This document shows, piece by piece, positions 27,801 through 37,400 of a stretch of 64,000 nt of DNA (within the stretch, counting starts at the first letter, position 1; every line of letters starts with the position of its first letter). Origin of the DNA: Phycisphaera sp. (lineage in GTDB: Bacteria; Planctomycetota; Phycisphaerae; Phycisphaerales; UBA1924); NCBI GenBank assembly GCA_003712165.1, contig RHLH01000001.1, forward strand, positions 1,709,575-1,773,574, in the 5' to 3' direction. The translations under genes and the position numbers were made by a program. The notes under the pieces are model-generated. The model was not told the origin of the DNA. It saw nothing but the letters and a program-made list of their open reading frames with translations, and did not search any database.

Positions 27801-28323
27801 GCGCTACTCGATGGCAGCGCTCGTTGCACTGCTCCACGACGTGCTGACCGCGATCGGTCTGATCGCGCTCGCCGAGATCGTCTACCTGAACGAGTCTCTC
27901 GGAGCGGTCGCGCAGCAACTCAACATCATGCCCTTCAAGGTCGACCTGGGCCTGATTGCAGCACTGCTGACGATCATCGGTTACTCGCTGAACGACTCGA
28001 TCATCATCATGGACCGCATCCGCGAGAACCGCGGCAAGCTCGATTACGCCAGCAGGCGAATCGTGAACCTCTCCATCAACCAGACGATCAGCCGAACGGT
28101 CATCACGTCGGGCACGACGCTCGCCGCGGTGCTGATTCTGTATGTCGCGGGCGGCGAGGGCGTCAGGGCGTTCTCGTTCACACTTCTCGTCGGTGTGCTC
28201 GTCGGCACCTACTCGTCGGTCGCTGTCGCGGCGCCGTTTGTCTGGTCGGCAAGGCATGATCGCGAAGAGAAGGCGCGACTACTCGCCGCGGAGGCAGCCG
28301 AGTCGTCTACTCAGGATTCATAG
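24850..28323 (+). CDS. secDF: Fused protein-export membrane protein SecDF
   Basis: A single 1157-residue chain with both SecD and SecF, which use the proton gradient to finish Sec-dependent export. The SecD half has the DLRGGFSLTYQLL motif (about 34-46), P1 domain, and a six-helix RND block (about 495-660, with VLIFERIREE). The SecF half starts near 683 with FRGGTAITMQF near 713 and a final helix block (about 958-1140, with SIIIMDRIRENRGKL). A large helical, Glu/Gln/Arg-rich insert occupies about residues 95-285 of the first periplasmic domain. Same-strand neighbours are yajC and a small membrane protein. Confidence 0.95.
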   Translation: MRHLVRNSCLILALLVLLSAYIWPVSETIRLGKDLRGGFSLTYQLLIDPSQNAEEVMDTTITVLKDRIDPQGTMDLSMVPQGRDRIEISMPLPNEEIEGLREAYNAKLEEIRQREITGREFDRMLAMEGEARQAEIDRLAGDNDAQKQLMQRAVELLEQERSASDELRDAIDSTAPPEVIDEKVADIAAASIALDQVRDELLDSVLVADDLQAALELPNDQRAVLDDTAQEPYLLPSQREKAIDSLKESHPNEVETIDEVIALHKNYRDKRNTLDDPSDLVRLLQGSGVLEFRIAPGIGGHVEEQSLRQRLREEGPRLASTRDARWFPLADPSSWVESIQQAQFMEQDPATFFQTRDFVVEEYEGTYYMLLWDTNNDALTQGGGRSNWSVARAFETVDQNGRPAVGFRMDVNGGRLLGQLTEKNVGEPMAVLLDNKVFTAPNLISKISSQGQITGIDSAREREQIIRTLNAGTLTATLSPNPISQSILGPELGQDNLDAGLIAGIVALIAVSVFMIFYYFSSGLIAVIALLCNAILILGMIVLGNVTLTLPGIAGIILTFGMAVDANVLIFERIREERRNGLDLRPAIRLGYSKALSSIVDGNVTNLIVCLVLANIGTQEIKGFAITLGIGVVGTLFSALVISRLIFGLMTEKFAMKNMPMLPNAVPLIEKTLEPKIDWLKFRVIFIAISICYVGLGIGMIIYQGSEMLDTEFRGGTAITMQFKQDESGERLTMTRPEVAERVIALGNAAEENDETFLLSSAEVLPVDPESDGITSSTFRIKTLATNSETLNTLIQNEFQDVLPTKAVLSFNDDVIDDLRLAPVYPITENRLGDIIDRPGITADVSAFDGGVAIVMDSISPVTNTQDLRERLDYMRRDQQFSSLLSREWDIIILEGEPDSVQSAALVVLDEGLLVYESKDRWDAEVAEQEWNLVRQALKRSESLAGTDQFDPAVASSFRGKAVAAVGLSLLLITIYIWVRFGSVRYSMAALVALLHDVLTAIGLIALAEIVYLNESLGAVAQQLNIMPFKVDLGLIAALLTIIGYSLNDSIIIMDRIRENRGKLDYASRRIVNLSINQTISRTVITSGTTLAAVLILYVAGGEGVRAFSFTLLVGVLVGTYSSVAVAAPFVWSARHDREEKARLLAAEAAESSTQDS

Positions 28324-28326
28324 CAC

Positions 28327-28518
28327 GTGTCGCGTACCCAGCGTCGCAAGGATGTCGTTGCCGCAGTGTTGATCATCGGAACGGCGATTCTGTACTGGAC
28401 GAGCGGCGGGCGCGATGACATCCCCGGGGCGCAGCCCCCTGAACGCCAAGAACCTTCGTCTGACGACCGGCCCGCGAGAGTCACCGAACTGCCCGGCTTT
28501 GGGAGCGAGGCAGACTAG
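28327..28518 (+). CDS. Small single-helix membrane protein
   Basis: A 63-residue reading frame starting at GTG 28327, three bases after the secDF stop. It has a basic N-terminus, one hydrophobic helix (DVVAAVLIIGTAILYWTSGG) and a Pro/Asp/Glu-rich outward tail. I do not recognise a family. The close spacing to secDF and membrane topology argue that it is real and perhaps an accessory to the translocon, but the short length keeps this tentative. Confidence 0.5.
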   Translation: MSRTQRRKDVVAAVLIIGTAILYWTSGGRDDIPGAQPPERQEPSSDDRPARVTELPGFGSEAD

Positions 28519-28527
28519 GATTGCACC

Positions 28528-29559
28528 ATGACGACCGGTTCTCAGACTTACATCGTGACGGGCGGCTGCGGCTTTATCGGCTCCAATCTTGTCGCCGAGC
28601 TCCAGACACGTGTACCCGGTGCGCACGTGATCGTGATCGACTCGATGAGGACAGGTTCGTTCGAGAGTCTCGTGAGCGCCTGCGAGCGCCACGGCGACAC
28701 ATTCCAAGGCGAAGTTCTGGGGCAGAGCATCCGGGACGTGTTCTGGCCTGAACTGCTCGATCGGTACGAGCCTGACGCGGTATTCCATCTCGGAGCGATC
28801 ACGGACACAACAGTCGAAGACGAAGCCGAGATGATCGAGGAGAACGCGGGCGAGACCTGGCCCGAGATGATCGAGGCCTGCGTCGAGCGTGATGTGCCTC
28901 TTGTGTACGCGTCGAGCGCCGCGACCTACGGCACTCCTCCAGAAACGAATGCAAAGACACCGTTCCCTGAGACATCTGCCGGCAAGCCCAACAACGTGTA
29001 CGGGTTCAGCAAGTGGCTGATGGAGCAGGCGCATGCGCGTGTCACGCGTGAGTGCGAATCGGCGGGGCTCAAGAAGCCCTGGATCGTCGGCCTCCGCTAC
29101 TTCAACGTCTTCGGCCCGGGCGAGGCCCATAAGGGCAAGATGGCTTCGATGGCGCTGCAGCTGACGAATCAGATTCTTGATGGAGAGAGGCCAAGGCTCT
29201 TCGAGCACGGCGAGCAGGCCCGCGATCAGGTCTCGGTCCACGACATCGTGGGCATCACGCTCGCGGGTGCCGGACTCGGCGAACGCAAAGACCCTGCACC
29301 TGGCGTGTATAACGCGGGCTTTGGACGCTCGACGTCGTTCGAAGAGATCGCCTGCGCTGTCAGACGGGGCCTCGGGATCGCCGACGCAGAACGGCCCACC
29401 GAGTTCATCCCGATGCCCGCGAATATCAGGCGGTTTTATCAGGACTTCACATGTGCTGACATGTCCAAGGCGGAGACCGGGCTCGGGTTCAAGCCGAGCC
29501 ATGATCCTGCCGAGGCTGTGAGCACCTATGCTCGTTGGGCGGCCGATCAGAGGGACTGA
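28528..29559 (+). CDS. hldD: ADP-L-glycero-D-manno-heptose-6-epimerase-like NAD-dependent epimerase
   Basis: A 343-residue extended SDR. NAD-binding GGCGFIGSN is at about 11-19, the catalytic Ser and YxxxK are in YASSAATYG and VYGFSKWLMEQ, and the sequence FNVFGPGEAHKGKMASMALQL with the later ERPRLFEHGEQARDQV closely follows HldD, which makes the L,D-heptose of the LPS core. With kdsB (11458) this supports an LPS inner core containing Kdo and heptose. It lies 9 bp after the small membrane protein and 36 bp before the UDP-glucuronate decarboxylase. Confidence 0.85.
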   Translation: MTTGSQTYIVTGGCGFIGSNLVAELQTRVPGAHVIVIDSMRTGSFESLVSACERHGDTFQGEVLGQSIRDVFWPELLDRYEPDAVFHLGAITDTTVEDEAEMIEENAGETWPEMIEACVERDVPLVYASSAATYGTPPETNAKTPFPETSAGKPNNVYGFSKWLMEQAHARVTRECESAGLKKPWIVGLRYFNVFGPGEAHKGKMASMALQLTNQILDGERPRLFEHGEQARDQVSVHDIVGITLAGAGLGERKDPAPGVYNAGFGRSTSFEEIACAVRRGLGIADAERPTEFIPMPANIRRFYQDFTCADMSKAETGLGFKPSHDPAEAVSTYARWAADQRD

Positions 29560-29595
29560 TAAGGCCGGCCGGACCTGAGCGGAGCACGAAGCGCG

Positions 29596-30570
29596 ATGTC
29601 ACAGATCAAGCGGATTCTTGTCACCGGCGGCGCGGGTTTTCTCGGCTCGCATATCTGTGAACGGCTCATGGATGACGGTCACGACGTTATCTGCGTGGAC
29701 AACTTCTTTACGAGCCAGAAATCGAACGTGCAGCACCTGATCGGCAAGCCCAACTTCGAGCTGATCCGTCACGATGTGACACACCCGCTCTGGCTCGAGG
29801 TCGACGAGATATACAACATGGCCTGCCCCGCAGCGCCGGGTCACTACCAGTACAACCCGATCAAGACCATGAAGACCTCCGTCATGGGCGCGATCAATAT
29901 GCTGGGCATGGCAAAGCGCTGCAACGCCAAGATTCTGCAGGCCTCGACCAGCGAGATCTACGGCGACCCGGACGTGCACCCCCAGCCAGAGAGCTACCGG
30001 GGCAACGTCAACCCGATCGGCCCGCGCGCGTGCTACGACGAGGGCAAGCGCGCCGCAGAGACGCTGTTCTTCGATTACCACCGGATGAACAACGTCAACA
30101 TCCGCGTTGTCCGCATCTTCAATACCTACGGCCCGCGCATGCACCCGTTCGACGGGCGCGTCGTCAGCAACTTCATCCGCCAGGCGCTGGCCGGCGAGGA
30201 CATCACGATCTTCGGTGACGGCTCGCAGACCCGCTCGTTCTGCTACCGCGACGATCTCGTCGAGGCGATCATTCGCATGATGAACGGGTCTGACGAGTTC
30301 GTGGGCCCCGTGAACATCGGCAACCAGGGCGAGTTCACGATCAAAGAGCTCGCCGAGCACGTGATCGAGCTGACGGGCTCGGGCAGCAAGATTGTGTACC
30401 GCGACCTGCCCGCCGACGATCCGAAGCAGCGCCAGCCTGACATCACGCTAGCCAAGAAGCACCTCGACTGGGAGCCCAAGGTCCCGCTCGCCGAGGGACT
30501 CAAGAAAACGATCGAGTGGTTCCGCTCGGTCGATATCAGCGAGTTCAGGGCGCCGACGCCGAACTACTGA
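29596..30570 (+). CDS. UDP-glucuronate decarboxylase (UDP-xylose synthase)
   Basis: Extended SDR of 324 residues that converts UDP-glucuronate to UDP-xylose for exopolysaccharide or glycan synthesis. GGAGFLGSH (about 10-18) binds NAD; the substrate-specific stretch [18 protein letters not shown] followed by [19 protein letters not shown] contains the Tyr and Lys of the active site; [21 protein letters not shown] is the UXS-type signature. It is co-directional with hldD. Its 3' end overlaps the convergent Dabb-like gene by 7 bp. Substrate assignment rests on close motif match to the UXS group rather than generic dTDP-glucose dehydratases. Confidence 0.9.
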   Translation: MSQIKRILVTGGAGFLGSHICERLMDDGHDVICVDNFFTSQKSNVQHLIGKPNFELIRHDVTHPLWLEVDEIYNMACPAAPGHYQYNPIKTMKTSVMGAINMLGMAKRCNAKILQASTSEIYGDPDVHPQPESYRGNVNPIGPRACYDEGKRAAETLFFDYHRMNNVNIRVVRIFNTYGPRMHPFDGRVVSNFIRQALAGEDITIFGDGSQTRSFCYRDDLVEAIIRMMNGSDEFVGPVNIGNQGEFTIKELAEHVIELTGSGSKIVYRDLPADDPKQRQPDITLAKKHLDWEPKVPLAEGLKKTIEWFRSVDISEFRAPTPNY

Positions 30571-30980
30571 TCACGCATCACACGCCAGTGGTCGCCCACG
30601 TCGTAGACACGTATGGAATCCCATCGCGGCTTCCACTTTTCGACGAGTGCGATATGCGCGGTATGACCGACATACGCGCGATAGTCCTCTTCTGAGTCGA
30701 ACGCCACAAAGAAGCCGACATCATAATCGCTCAGGATGCTGTCGCGACCAATGTCGTAATGCTTGCCCGCATAACCGCTAACAGCGCCGGGGATCTCGAG
30801 AAGTTCGTAACAGTCATCAATGAGTTCATCGCTCTCACCCGGATCTGTGAGGTCGAAGAACACAACATGATTGATTTTCCCAGGCGCTGGGGCTGTGAAG
30901 TCATGTGGGCCGATCATCCCTGGATGGCAACCGATCGCAGCGAATGCCAAGACTACGACAGTCAATACTCGATACATCAA
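30564..30980 (-). CDS. Dabb-domain lipoprotein
   Basis: A 138-residue secreted protein. The N-terminus [10 protein letters not shown] ends in a lipobox-like Cys18. The mature part shows the dimeric alpha-beta barrel (Dabb/stress-responsive A/B barrel) pattern: [53 protein letters not shown] and a final EKWKP. Such domains occur as small stand-alone proteins of unknown substrate. The sirtuin gene upstream ends at 30977, overlapping this start by 4 bp. Family is fairly sure, function is not. Confidence 0.75.
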   Translation of the reverse strand: MMYRVLTVVVLAFAAIGCHPGMIGPHDFTAPAPGKINHVVFFDLTDPGESDELIDDCYELLEIPGAVSGYAGKHYDIGRDSILSDYDVGFFVAFDSEEDYRAYVGHTAHIALVEKWKPRWDSIRVYDVGDHWRVMRDQ

Positions 30981-31744
30981 GCCTCTCCATTAAGCTGATC
31001 CAACACCTTCGGCAGCTCCTCGCCCGCCTTCCCAAAGAGCGACACATCCACACTCTCGCTGATCGGCGTGGGCTCCAGGTTCACCTCGATCGTCCTTGCG
31101 CCGTGGCTCTTTGCGAGATCGATCAGACTCGCGGCGGGCTGGACGACCGAGCTTGTCCCCACGCTCATAAACACGTCGCATGTGCTTGAGTCGCTGAACG
31201 CCCGTTCGAGTTCCTTCTCGGGCAGCATCTCACCGAACCAGATGACGTTGGGGCGGAGGATGCCCCCGGCTTCAGAAGTGGGGGGGAAGGAAGAGAAGTC
31301 GATGTCCTCGAGTTCGTGGTGCTTGCCCGTCTTGGTGCAGCGCCAGGTGAGTATCGTGCCGTGGATCTCGGAGACGTTGGTCGAACCCGCACGCTGGTGG
31401 AGGCCGTCGACGTTCTGGGTGAGCAGGCTGAATGACCCCCCTCGGGCCTCGGTCTGCCTCTGGAGTTCGGCCAGGGCGTGATGACCCGGGTTGGGCGTAC
31501 AGTCCTTGCACCTTGTGAACCGCCAGTGGTACCAGCGGGTGACGAGCTCCGGGTCACGGTGAAACGCGTCGATGTGGGCCAACTCCATCGGGTCGTACTT
31601 TGCCCAGAGCCCCATCTCGGCGTCTCTGAACGTGGAGATCCCGCTCTCGGCGCTGACGCCCGCCCCTGTGAGCACGACAATCGACCTGGCCTCACGGATC
31701 ATCTGGGCGGCTCTCTGGATGTCTTGCCGGGGTTCCTGAGACAC
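30977..31744 (-). CDS. Sirtuin (NAD-dependent protein deacylase)
   Basis: A 255-residue SIR2 enzyme using NAD to remove acyl groups from lysines. I start at GTG 31744, which has GGAG five bases upstream, although the frame is open to 32014. GAGVSAESGISTFRD (27-41), TQNVDGLHQRAG (109-120) and the catalytic His128 in EIHGT are intact. The Tyr72-x-x-Arg75 pair (RWYHWRF) is the signature of class III enzymes that prefer succinyl/malonyl groups. Of the four zinc cysteines only one (WRCTKTG) survives. It overlaps the Dabb-like gene by 4 bp and is divergent from the QueC-like gene (49 bp). Confidence 0.88.
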   Translation of the reverse strand: MSQEPRQDIQRAAQMIREARSIVVLTGAGVSAESGISTFRDAEMGLWAKYDPMELAHIDAFHRDPELVTRWYHWRFTRCKDCTPNPGHHALAELQRQTEARGGSFSLLTQNVDGLHQRAGSTNVSEIHGTILTWRCTKTGKHHELEDIDFSSFPPTSEAGGILRPNVIWFGEMLPEKELERAFSDSSTCDVFMSVGTSSVVQPAASLIDLAKSHGARTIEVNLEPTPISESVDVSLFGKAGEELPKVLDQLNGEA

Positions 31745-31793
31745 ACACGGGCTCCGTTTGAGGGCAGAAGGGCCAGCTGGACGATACTTGGGT

Positions 31794-32468
31794 ATGGAGC
31801 AGACTACCGCGCCGCTGATCATTGTCGACGGGGGCCTCGCCTCTCTGGTCGCCCTCGCCTGCGCGAGCGACGAGGCTGTCTCGATGGGCTCCGGGCGGTC
31901 TGTCGGACCCTGCGCCCTCATCTGGCTGCCTCCGGTGTACGGCACCAGCGACCGCGAACGCGGCGGAGCAGTTGAACGCCAGTCGGCTCTCTTCAATGCC
32001 AAGAAGCTGAGCAAGTCGCTACGGGATGAGCCGTTGCGTCAGTACCATGAATCAGGCGATTCCGGGCAAGCCGCGACGCAGGTCTTGTTCACGGCTCTGG
32101 CTCACGCTGACGAGCTCCGCTCGACGCGGGTCGTGTGGCCCGCGCACCCGGGCCGAGCGAGCGACGACTCGGCTATCGATCTTGATCTCGCCTCCTCGAT
32201 CATCGACAGGGCTCTCCTTGTCGAGCAGCTCGCCAAACTGGACGCCGGCTCGAACGCGAGACCAATCACGATCGAGACTCCGCATGCGGACCTCACCGAT
32301 CAGCAGCTCGTCGAGATCGCCGCGGACCTTGCGGTACCCGTCAAGACGCTCTGGTGGTGGGGGGGCTCATCGGACGAAGCGCTGCGTGAGCGGGAGCGAT
32401 GGGAGCCGCTGATGCACGACTCAGGGCTGACCAAACTCGCAGAACGACGGACCGTCGCGAGCAGATAA
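31794..32468 (+). CDS. Degenerate QueC-like PP-loop protein
   Basis: A 224-residue protein without a recognised enzyme signature. Its C-terminal half resembles QueC (7-cyano-7-deazaguanine synthase): ETPHADLTDQQLVEIAADL at 161-179 and a final region ending RWEPLMHDSGLTKLA match the QueC order. However the PP-loop SGGxDS is replaced by VDGGLAS (11-17) and the four C-terminal zinc cysteines are missing, so it is unlikely to make preQ0. The N-terminal 12 codons of the open frame (from 31758) are dropped; ATG 31794 follows an unremarkable leader. It is divergent from the sirtuin. Confidence 0.55.
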   Translation: MEQTTAPLIIVDGGLASLVALACASDEAVSMGSGRSVGPCALIWLPPVYGTSDRERGGAVERQSALFNAKKLSKSLRDEPLRQYHESGDSGQAATQVLFTALAHADELRSTRVVWPAHPGRASDDSAIDLDLASSIIDRALLVEQLAKLDAGSNARPITIETPHADLTDQQLVEIAADLAVPVKTLWWWGGSSDEALRERERWEPLMHDSGLTKLAERRTVASR

Positions 32469-32525
32469 CCCCCTCAGACAACCAAGAACACTGATCGGAG
32501 CTCGACTCGGGCTAGAGTTGGCCCC

Positions 32526-34349
32526 ATGAGCACCGATACATCGACGAATTCGCCGATCACAACCCGCAGGCGGGGGACCATCCAGCGCTGGAGCGAGACG
32601 CTGATCCCCACGCTCCGCGAGGCGCCCGCGGAGGCCGTAAACCCGAGCCACAGGCTGATGCTCCGCGCGGGCTGCATCCGCCAAGTTGGCGCGGGGGTGT
32701 ATGACTTCCTGCCCTTGGGCATGAGGGTTCTCCAGAAGGTCTCACAGATCGTTCGCGAGGAGATGGACGCAGCGGGCTCCGCCGAGATGCTCATGCCCGC
32801 GATCGTGCCTGTCGAGCTCTACTCGGGCACCAAGCGCGATGTGGAGTACGGCGACCTGCTGTTCAAACTCACCGATCGCCACGGCCGTGACGCCGCCCTC
32901 GGGCCGACGCACGAAGAGACCGTCACGGAGATGGCAAAGGGCTCTGTGACGAGTTACAAGCAGTTGCCGCTGAACGTCTACCAGATCCAGACGAAGTTCC
33001 GCGACGAGTTCCGTCCCAGAGCAGGGCTGCTGCGCGGGCGCGAATTCCTCATGAAGGACGCGTACTCATTCCACCTCGATATCGAGGGCAACGGGGGACT
33101 CAACGAGACGTACGACCGGATGTATCAGGCGTATGTCAACGTGTTCACGCGCTGCGGGCTGGACTTCACGGTTGTCGAAGCCGAGGCAGGGCCCATCGGC
33201 GGTTCGGCGTCGCACGAGTTCATGGTGAACGCTGACACCGGCGAGGACACCATCTTGGTCTGCCCGGCGACCGGTTACGCGGCCAACGTCGAGAAGTGCG
33301 AGATCGGTGAACGCGACTGGGCGTTCGCGGGTGGGGGGGATCAACCGCTTGAGAAGCACCACACTCCTGGCATGCCGGGGATCGAGCTTGTTGTTGAGCA
33401 TCTCGGCATCACCGCCGACCGCATGCTCAAGACGATCGTCTTCCAGAAAGTGGGCGGCACGAAGTGCAAGTGGGTGCTCGCGACAGTCCGCGGCGACCAC
33501 GATGTCAACGAGGGCAAGGTGCGCGATGCCGTCGGATTCCAGGTCACGATCGCCAACGAGAAGGAAGCGAAAGAAGCCGGCTTCGCGATCGGGTACGTCA
33601 GCCCGAAGATGGCCTCACAGGACGACACGCTGCTCTTGATCGATCCCGACGCGACTGCCGGCACATGGGCAACAGGCGCCGACGAGAAGGACCACCACGT
33701 CACGGGCTTCGACTGGGCGCGTGATCTCGGCGCTGATCTGCCGACGAAGGACCAGCAGGGGGGCAAGATCCGTGTCGCGGACATCCGCAACGCCGAGGCG
33801 GGGGATCCGTCCCCGAGAGATGCTTCCGCGAAGCTGGAAGCCAAACGAGGCATCGAGGTCGGTCACATATTCAAGCTCGGAACCAAGTACGCCGAGGCGT
33901 TCGACTTCAGCGTGCTCAACGAGCAGCAGAAGAAGCAGACCGTCATCATGGGCTGCTACGGCATCGGTGTGAGCCGAACCGTCGCGGCGACGGTCGAGAT
34001 GAGCCACGACGACTCAGGCATCATCTGGCCAGTCCCGATCGCGCCGTACCACGTCGTCATCACGGTCATGGACCCGGACAAGCCCGAGCACGCCAGCGTT
34101 GCCGAGGATCTGTCCGAGAAGCTCGCCGACAATGGCGTGGATGTGCTCGTTGATGACCGCAAGGAACGCCCGGGCGTGAAGTTCAAAGACGCCGACCTGA
34201 TCGGCATCCCGGTTCGACTGACGATCGGTGACAAGGCCCTCGAGCAGGACTCGGTGGAGTTCAAGCTCCGCGGCGAGGAAGGCAAGGGTCGCTTGGTCGA
34301 GATGCCGCACGTTGTACAGGAAGCTCTTTCAAAGCTTGTAGGCGGGTGA
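32526..34349 (+). CDS. proS: Proline-tRNA ligase
   Basis: Class II aminoacyl-tRNA synthetase of 607 residues, bacterial type. Motif 1 (LRAGCIRQVGAGVYDFLPLGMRVL), the LGPTHEETVTEMA and KDAYSFH substrate blocks, motif 2 (FRDEFRPRAGLLRGREFLMKD) and motif 3 (GCYGIGVSRTVAATVE) are present, with the editing insertion between motifs 2 and 3 and a C-terminal anticodon-binding domain (VLVDDRKERPGVKFKDADLIG). It starts 57 bp after the QueC-like gene. The 122 bp after its stop (34350-34471) contain no gene; the only hint is a weak AT-rich stretch. Confidence 0.96.
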   Translation: MSTDTSTNSPITTRRRGTIQRWSETLIPTLREAPAEAVNPSHRLMLRAGCIRQVGAGVYDFLPLGMRVLQKVSQIVREEMDAAGSAEMLMPAIVPVELYSGTKRDVEYGDLLFKLTDRHGRDAALGPTHEETVTEMAKGSVTSYKQLPLNVYQIQTKFRDEFRPRAGLLRGREFLMKDAYSFHLDIEGNGGLNETYDRMYQAYVNVFTRCGLDFTVVEAEAGPIGGSASHEFMVNADTGEDTILVCPATGYAANVEKCEIGERDWAFAGGGDQPLEKHHTPGMPGIELVVEHLGITADRMLKTIVFQKVGGTKCKWVLATVRGDHDVNEGKVRDAVGFQVTIANEKEAKEAGFAIGYVSPKMASQDDTLLLIDPDATAGTWATGADEKDHHVTGFDWARDLGADLPTKDQQGGKIRVADIRNAEAGDPSPRDASAKLEAKRGIEVGHIFKLGTKYAEAFDFSVLNEQQKKQTVIMGCYGIGVSRTVAATVEMSHDDSGIIWPVPIAPYHVVITVMDPDKPEHASVAEDLSEKLADNGVDVLVDDRKERPGVKFKDADLIGIPVRLTIGDKALEQDSVEFKLRGEEGKGRLVEMPHVVQEALSKLVGG

Positions 34350-34471
34350 CCTCCGGAGCGTCAGTGAATCTGCGTTAACGGGCTCCTGAAAGCATCTTGT
34401 TTTACATAACATACATTATCGGTCCTTGAAGATGTCGATGCATATTCTCGCACACATGATCGCAATCGGGT

Positions 34472-37400
34472 TTACGGGCAACCCGCGTTGTAGTTTGCGA
34501 TCCACGCGGTGAAGTCAGTCGGCGTGCACAGGCCGTCTTGGTTCTGGTCACAGCTGGGCAGGTTGTTGTTGTAGGCGTTGATCCACGCGGTGAAGTCCGC
34601 CGGTGTGAGCGTGCCGTCACCGTTGACGTCTGCGAGACAGATTGTCACGCTGTCCGAGGTGATCGTGGTGTGCTCGAAGAAGCCCAGGATCATCGCGGGC
34701 GGGAGCGGGCTGGCATTCGGATCGATGTAGACGACCAAATCGTCATTCAGCGCGGTTGCACCGGCGTTATTCTCAAGGTCGCCCTCTCGAACGAGAAGGG
34801 GCACGCCAGCCGGCTGCTGTGAGAGATCTTCGGGGTCGCTGAACGCGACCTCACCGGTCTCGACAAACAGGTTCAGGAGTTGACGGACGACACGCGCATC
34901 CGCGCTGTTCGTGGAGACAACCGCGATGTCGAGGTCGCCGTCATCATCGAGGTCCGCGAGCGCAACAGAACTGGGCAGGGGGTCAGGGGCAAATACATCG
35001 TTGCGGAGATCGATCACAATCTGATCACTAAAGCTCCGCCCCCCTACCGCGCCGCCATCGAGAACATTCAGAAGAACGGACACCGTGCCGTCGGCTTCGT
35101 TGATGACCACGATGTCAGAGAACCCGTCGTTGTCGAGATCATCAGCGCGGACCTCGGTGGGCTCATCCCCGACGTCATAGCTGTTCTCGATGAACATGCC
35201 CGGGTTTGAAGACGGGTTTGAAGCGACCACGATCTTGTCGTCGTCGTTTGATGTTGCAACATAGCCCTCGATAAGAGTCGCCGCTGCGCCGTCGACGTCG
35301 ATCGGATCGACACTGTCCGGATCGTCACACACATCTACATCGCAGCTGTCCCAGCCCGGGCCTGTGCTGGCCGCCGCGGTTGCGACACCTGAATCCTCGT
35401 AGTCGGTCAGCACGACCATACCGATTGGAGAGCCGCCGAGGAACCTCGGTCTTTGCCCCTGCGGCATGAAGTCGCCGACCGCGATGTCCTGGATCATCCC
35501 CCCCGCTCTCAACTCCAGCGGCGGTAACTGAGACAAGGTCACCGGGATGCTCTGCGACGAGTCCGCTTCGAGGATGTACACGAACGACTCGTTGAAGTTG
35601 AGCGAGTTGCCCATCGCGATCTCGGGCTTGCCGTCTCCATCGAAGTCCCCCGCTTCGACAGCGACTGGGTTGTTGGCGATCTCGTCGGTAAAGAGTTGCA
35701 GCGATTGGAAATCGAAGTTGCTGTTTGCGCCGGGACCACCGATGAATACCGCGATCCCCCCCTGCTGCTGGTTCGGGATCTCGGGGTACGCAATCACGGT
35801 GTCAGCAAACCCATCGGGCTCGCCGGCTGGCCCGCCCGTGATGTCAAACACGACGGCGTCTGCTGGAGTGGCGATCGCAGTGAAATCGTCCCGTCCGAGC
35901 AGCAATTCCGGAACAGTCAACGGGATCAATTGCACGACCGAACCACCGGGAATATCTAAATACTCAGGCACGAGCGTGCCCGGCACGGGTAACCCCTGAT
36001 CAACCACGCTGACTCGGGGCATGGACACGACGTCGAAGATCGGCGAGGCGTTATCGATGTCGTCCGCTAGAATCACCTGGAACGGCTGACTCAGGTCGGG
36101 CACGAAGTTGGGACCCGCTTTGACGTTCAGCCCGCCTCCCAAGCCAACCACGCCGCCAACGAGCAACTGATCGGTGTTGAATGTGTCGTTGAGGTTTATC
36201 TCGATCGAGCCGAACTCGTCCTGGAACAACGGGCTGCGCTGCGCGAAGTAGCCCGAGACATCGAGCAGTTCGTTCGGGCTGACCACGCCCGCGTTCTCGA
36301 CATTTGCGAAGATCATCCCCTTGCCTCCAAGCCGACCAGTCGGCGAGACAATTAGAGTTGCAATTGATGAAACGAATGAATCACCGAGTGATACTGTCGC
36401 GTTATCAATGATGAACTGGCCAGCGACATCGATCTGTGCGTTCTGACCAGCGGCCAATGTTGCAGGTTGGTCATAATCAACAGTCTCGACCCGATCACAG
36501 CCTGTAGCGATCATGCCGAGCCTCGACACACCCCTGCTGTCCTTCCCGAGGACGGCAACATCTGTCGCACGCAACACAGGTCGTATCGCCAGCCCCGGTT
36601 CGTACTGCTGACCCGTTGTGTTCTCGAAGACGTCTACACGCGAGTCGCGTTGCGAGGCAGCGAATAGATCTATGTCGTGATCCCCGTCTGCATCGGCAGG
36701 CGTGATATTGCAATACTTTGCATCGCTTGAGACACCCGAAGGCGCGAACACGGGCGGGCTATCGACGAGGTTTGTAAAGAGCGTGATCCCGTCGTCTTCG
36801 CTCATAAAGAAATCTGTATGCCCATCGATGTTCTGGTCTTCACGGCTGAGCGTGTTCAGTCCGTCAAGATCGATGTTCGCAACCGGGTAACAATCAATTG
36901 TCCCATCGCATTCTCCGCTAGCAACCAGGTCGCGTTCCTGAATAAGGATGGGAGTAAAGCCTGGAGAAGGGTTCGCATCGCTCCAGAGCACGTAGAGCGA
37001 GTACCCGACCCGGATGCTATCGAGCGGGTTGATCTTCTCACAATGGACAATGACATCGCGGGCGCCATCGAGATCGAAATCGGATACAACGACACCGAAC
37101 GAGTCAAGCGCCGCTAACGCGGGGAAGCTGACAAATGCAAACGCGGGCACTGCGGCTCCGTTGTTTCTGAACCACCCCTGCCCGGTCACAAGATCGAGAT
37201 CACCGTCGAAATCGAGATCCGCCGAAACCAGATGCTGAGCCGATTGACCCACGAAACCTGTTGTTGTCAGGAACGTCGGTAGCGGCGCATTCTGGCCAAG
37301 GTGTATGCGCAGCTGATCGACACCCTGATAGTTCCGGATCGTGGCTATGTCGTCGATGCCGTCACCGTTCAGATCCCCCACCGCGAGCGGGCCATGCGTG

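Noticed and set aside
27277..28257. 326-codon minus-strand frame opposite secDF
   Set aside because: Arg/Asp-rich composition typical of antisense frames in GC-rich DNA, and SecDF uses the other strand throughout.
28318..29502. 394-codon minus-strand frame opposite hldD
   Set aside because: Antisense shadow; the plus-strand epimerase motifs are intact.
29599..30360. 253-codon minus-strand frame opposite the UDP-glucuronate decarboxylase
   Set aside because: Low-complexity His/Val/Arg-rich antisense product, no independent evidence.
31745..32014. N-terminal 90-codon extension of the sirtuin
   Set aside because: It covers the divergent QueC-like gene; the GTG at 31744 has a GGAG site and begins just before the sirtuin fold.
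34350..34471. Possible terminator between proS and the giant protein
   Set aside because: GGGTT/AACCC pairing is short and no T-run follows; not convincing.
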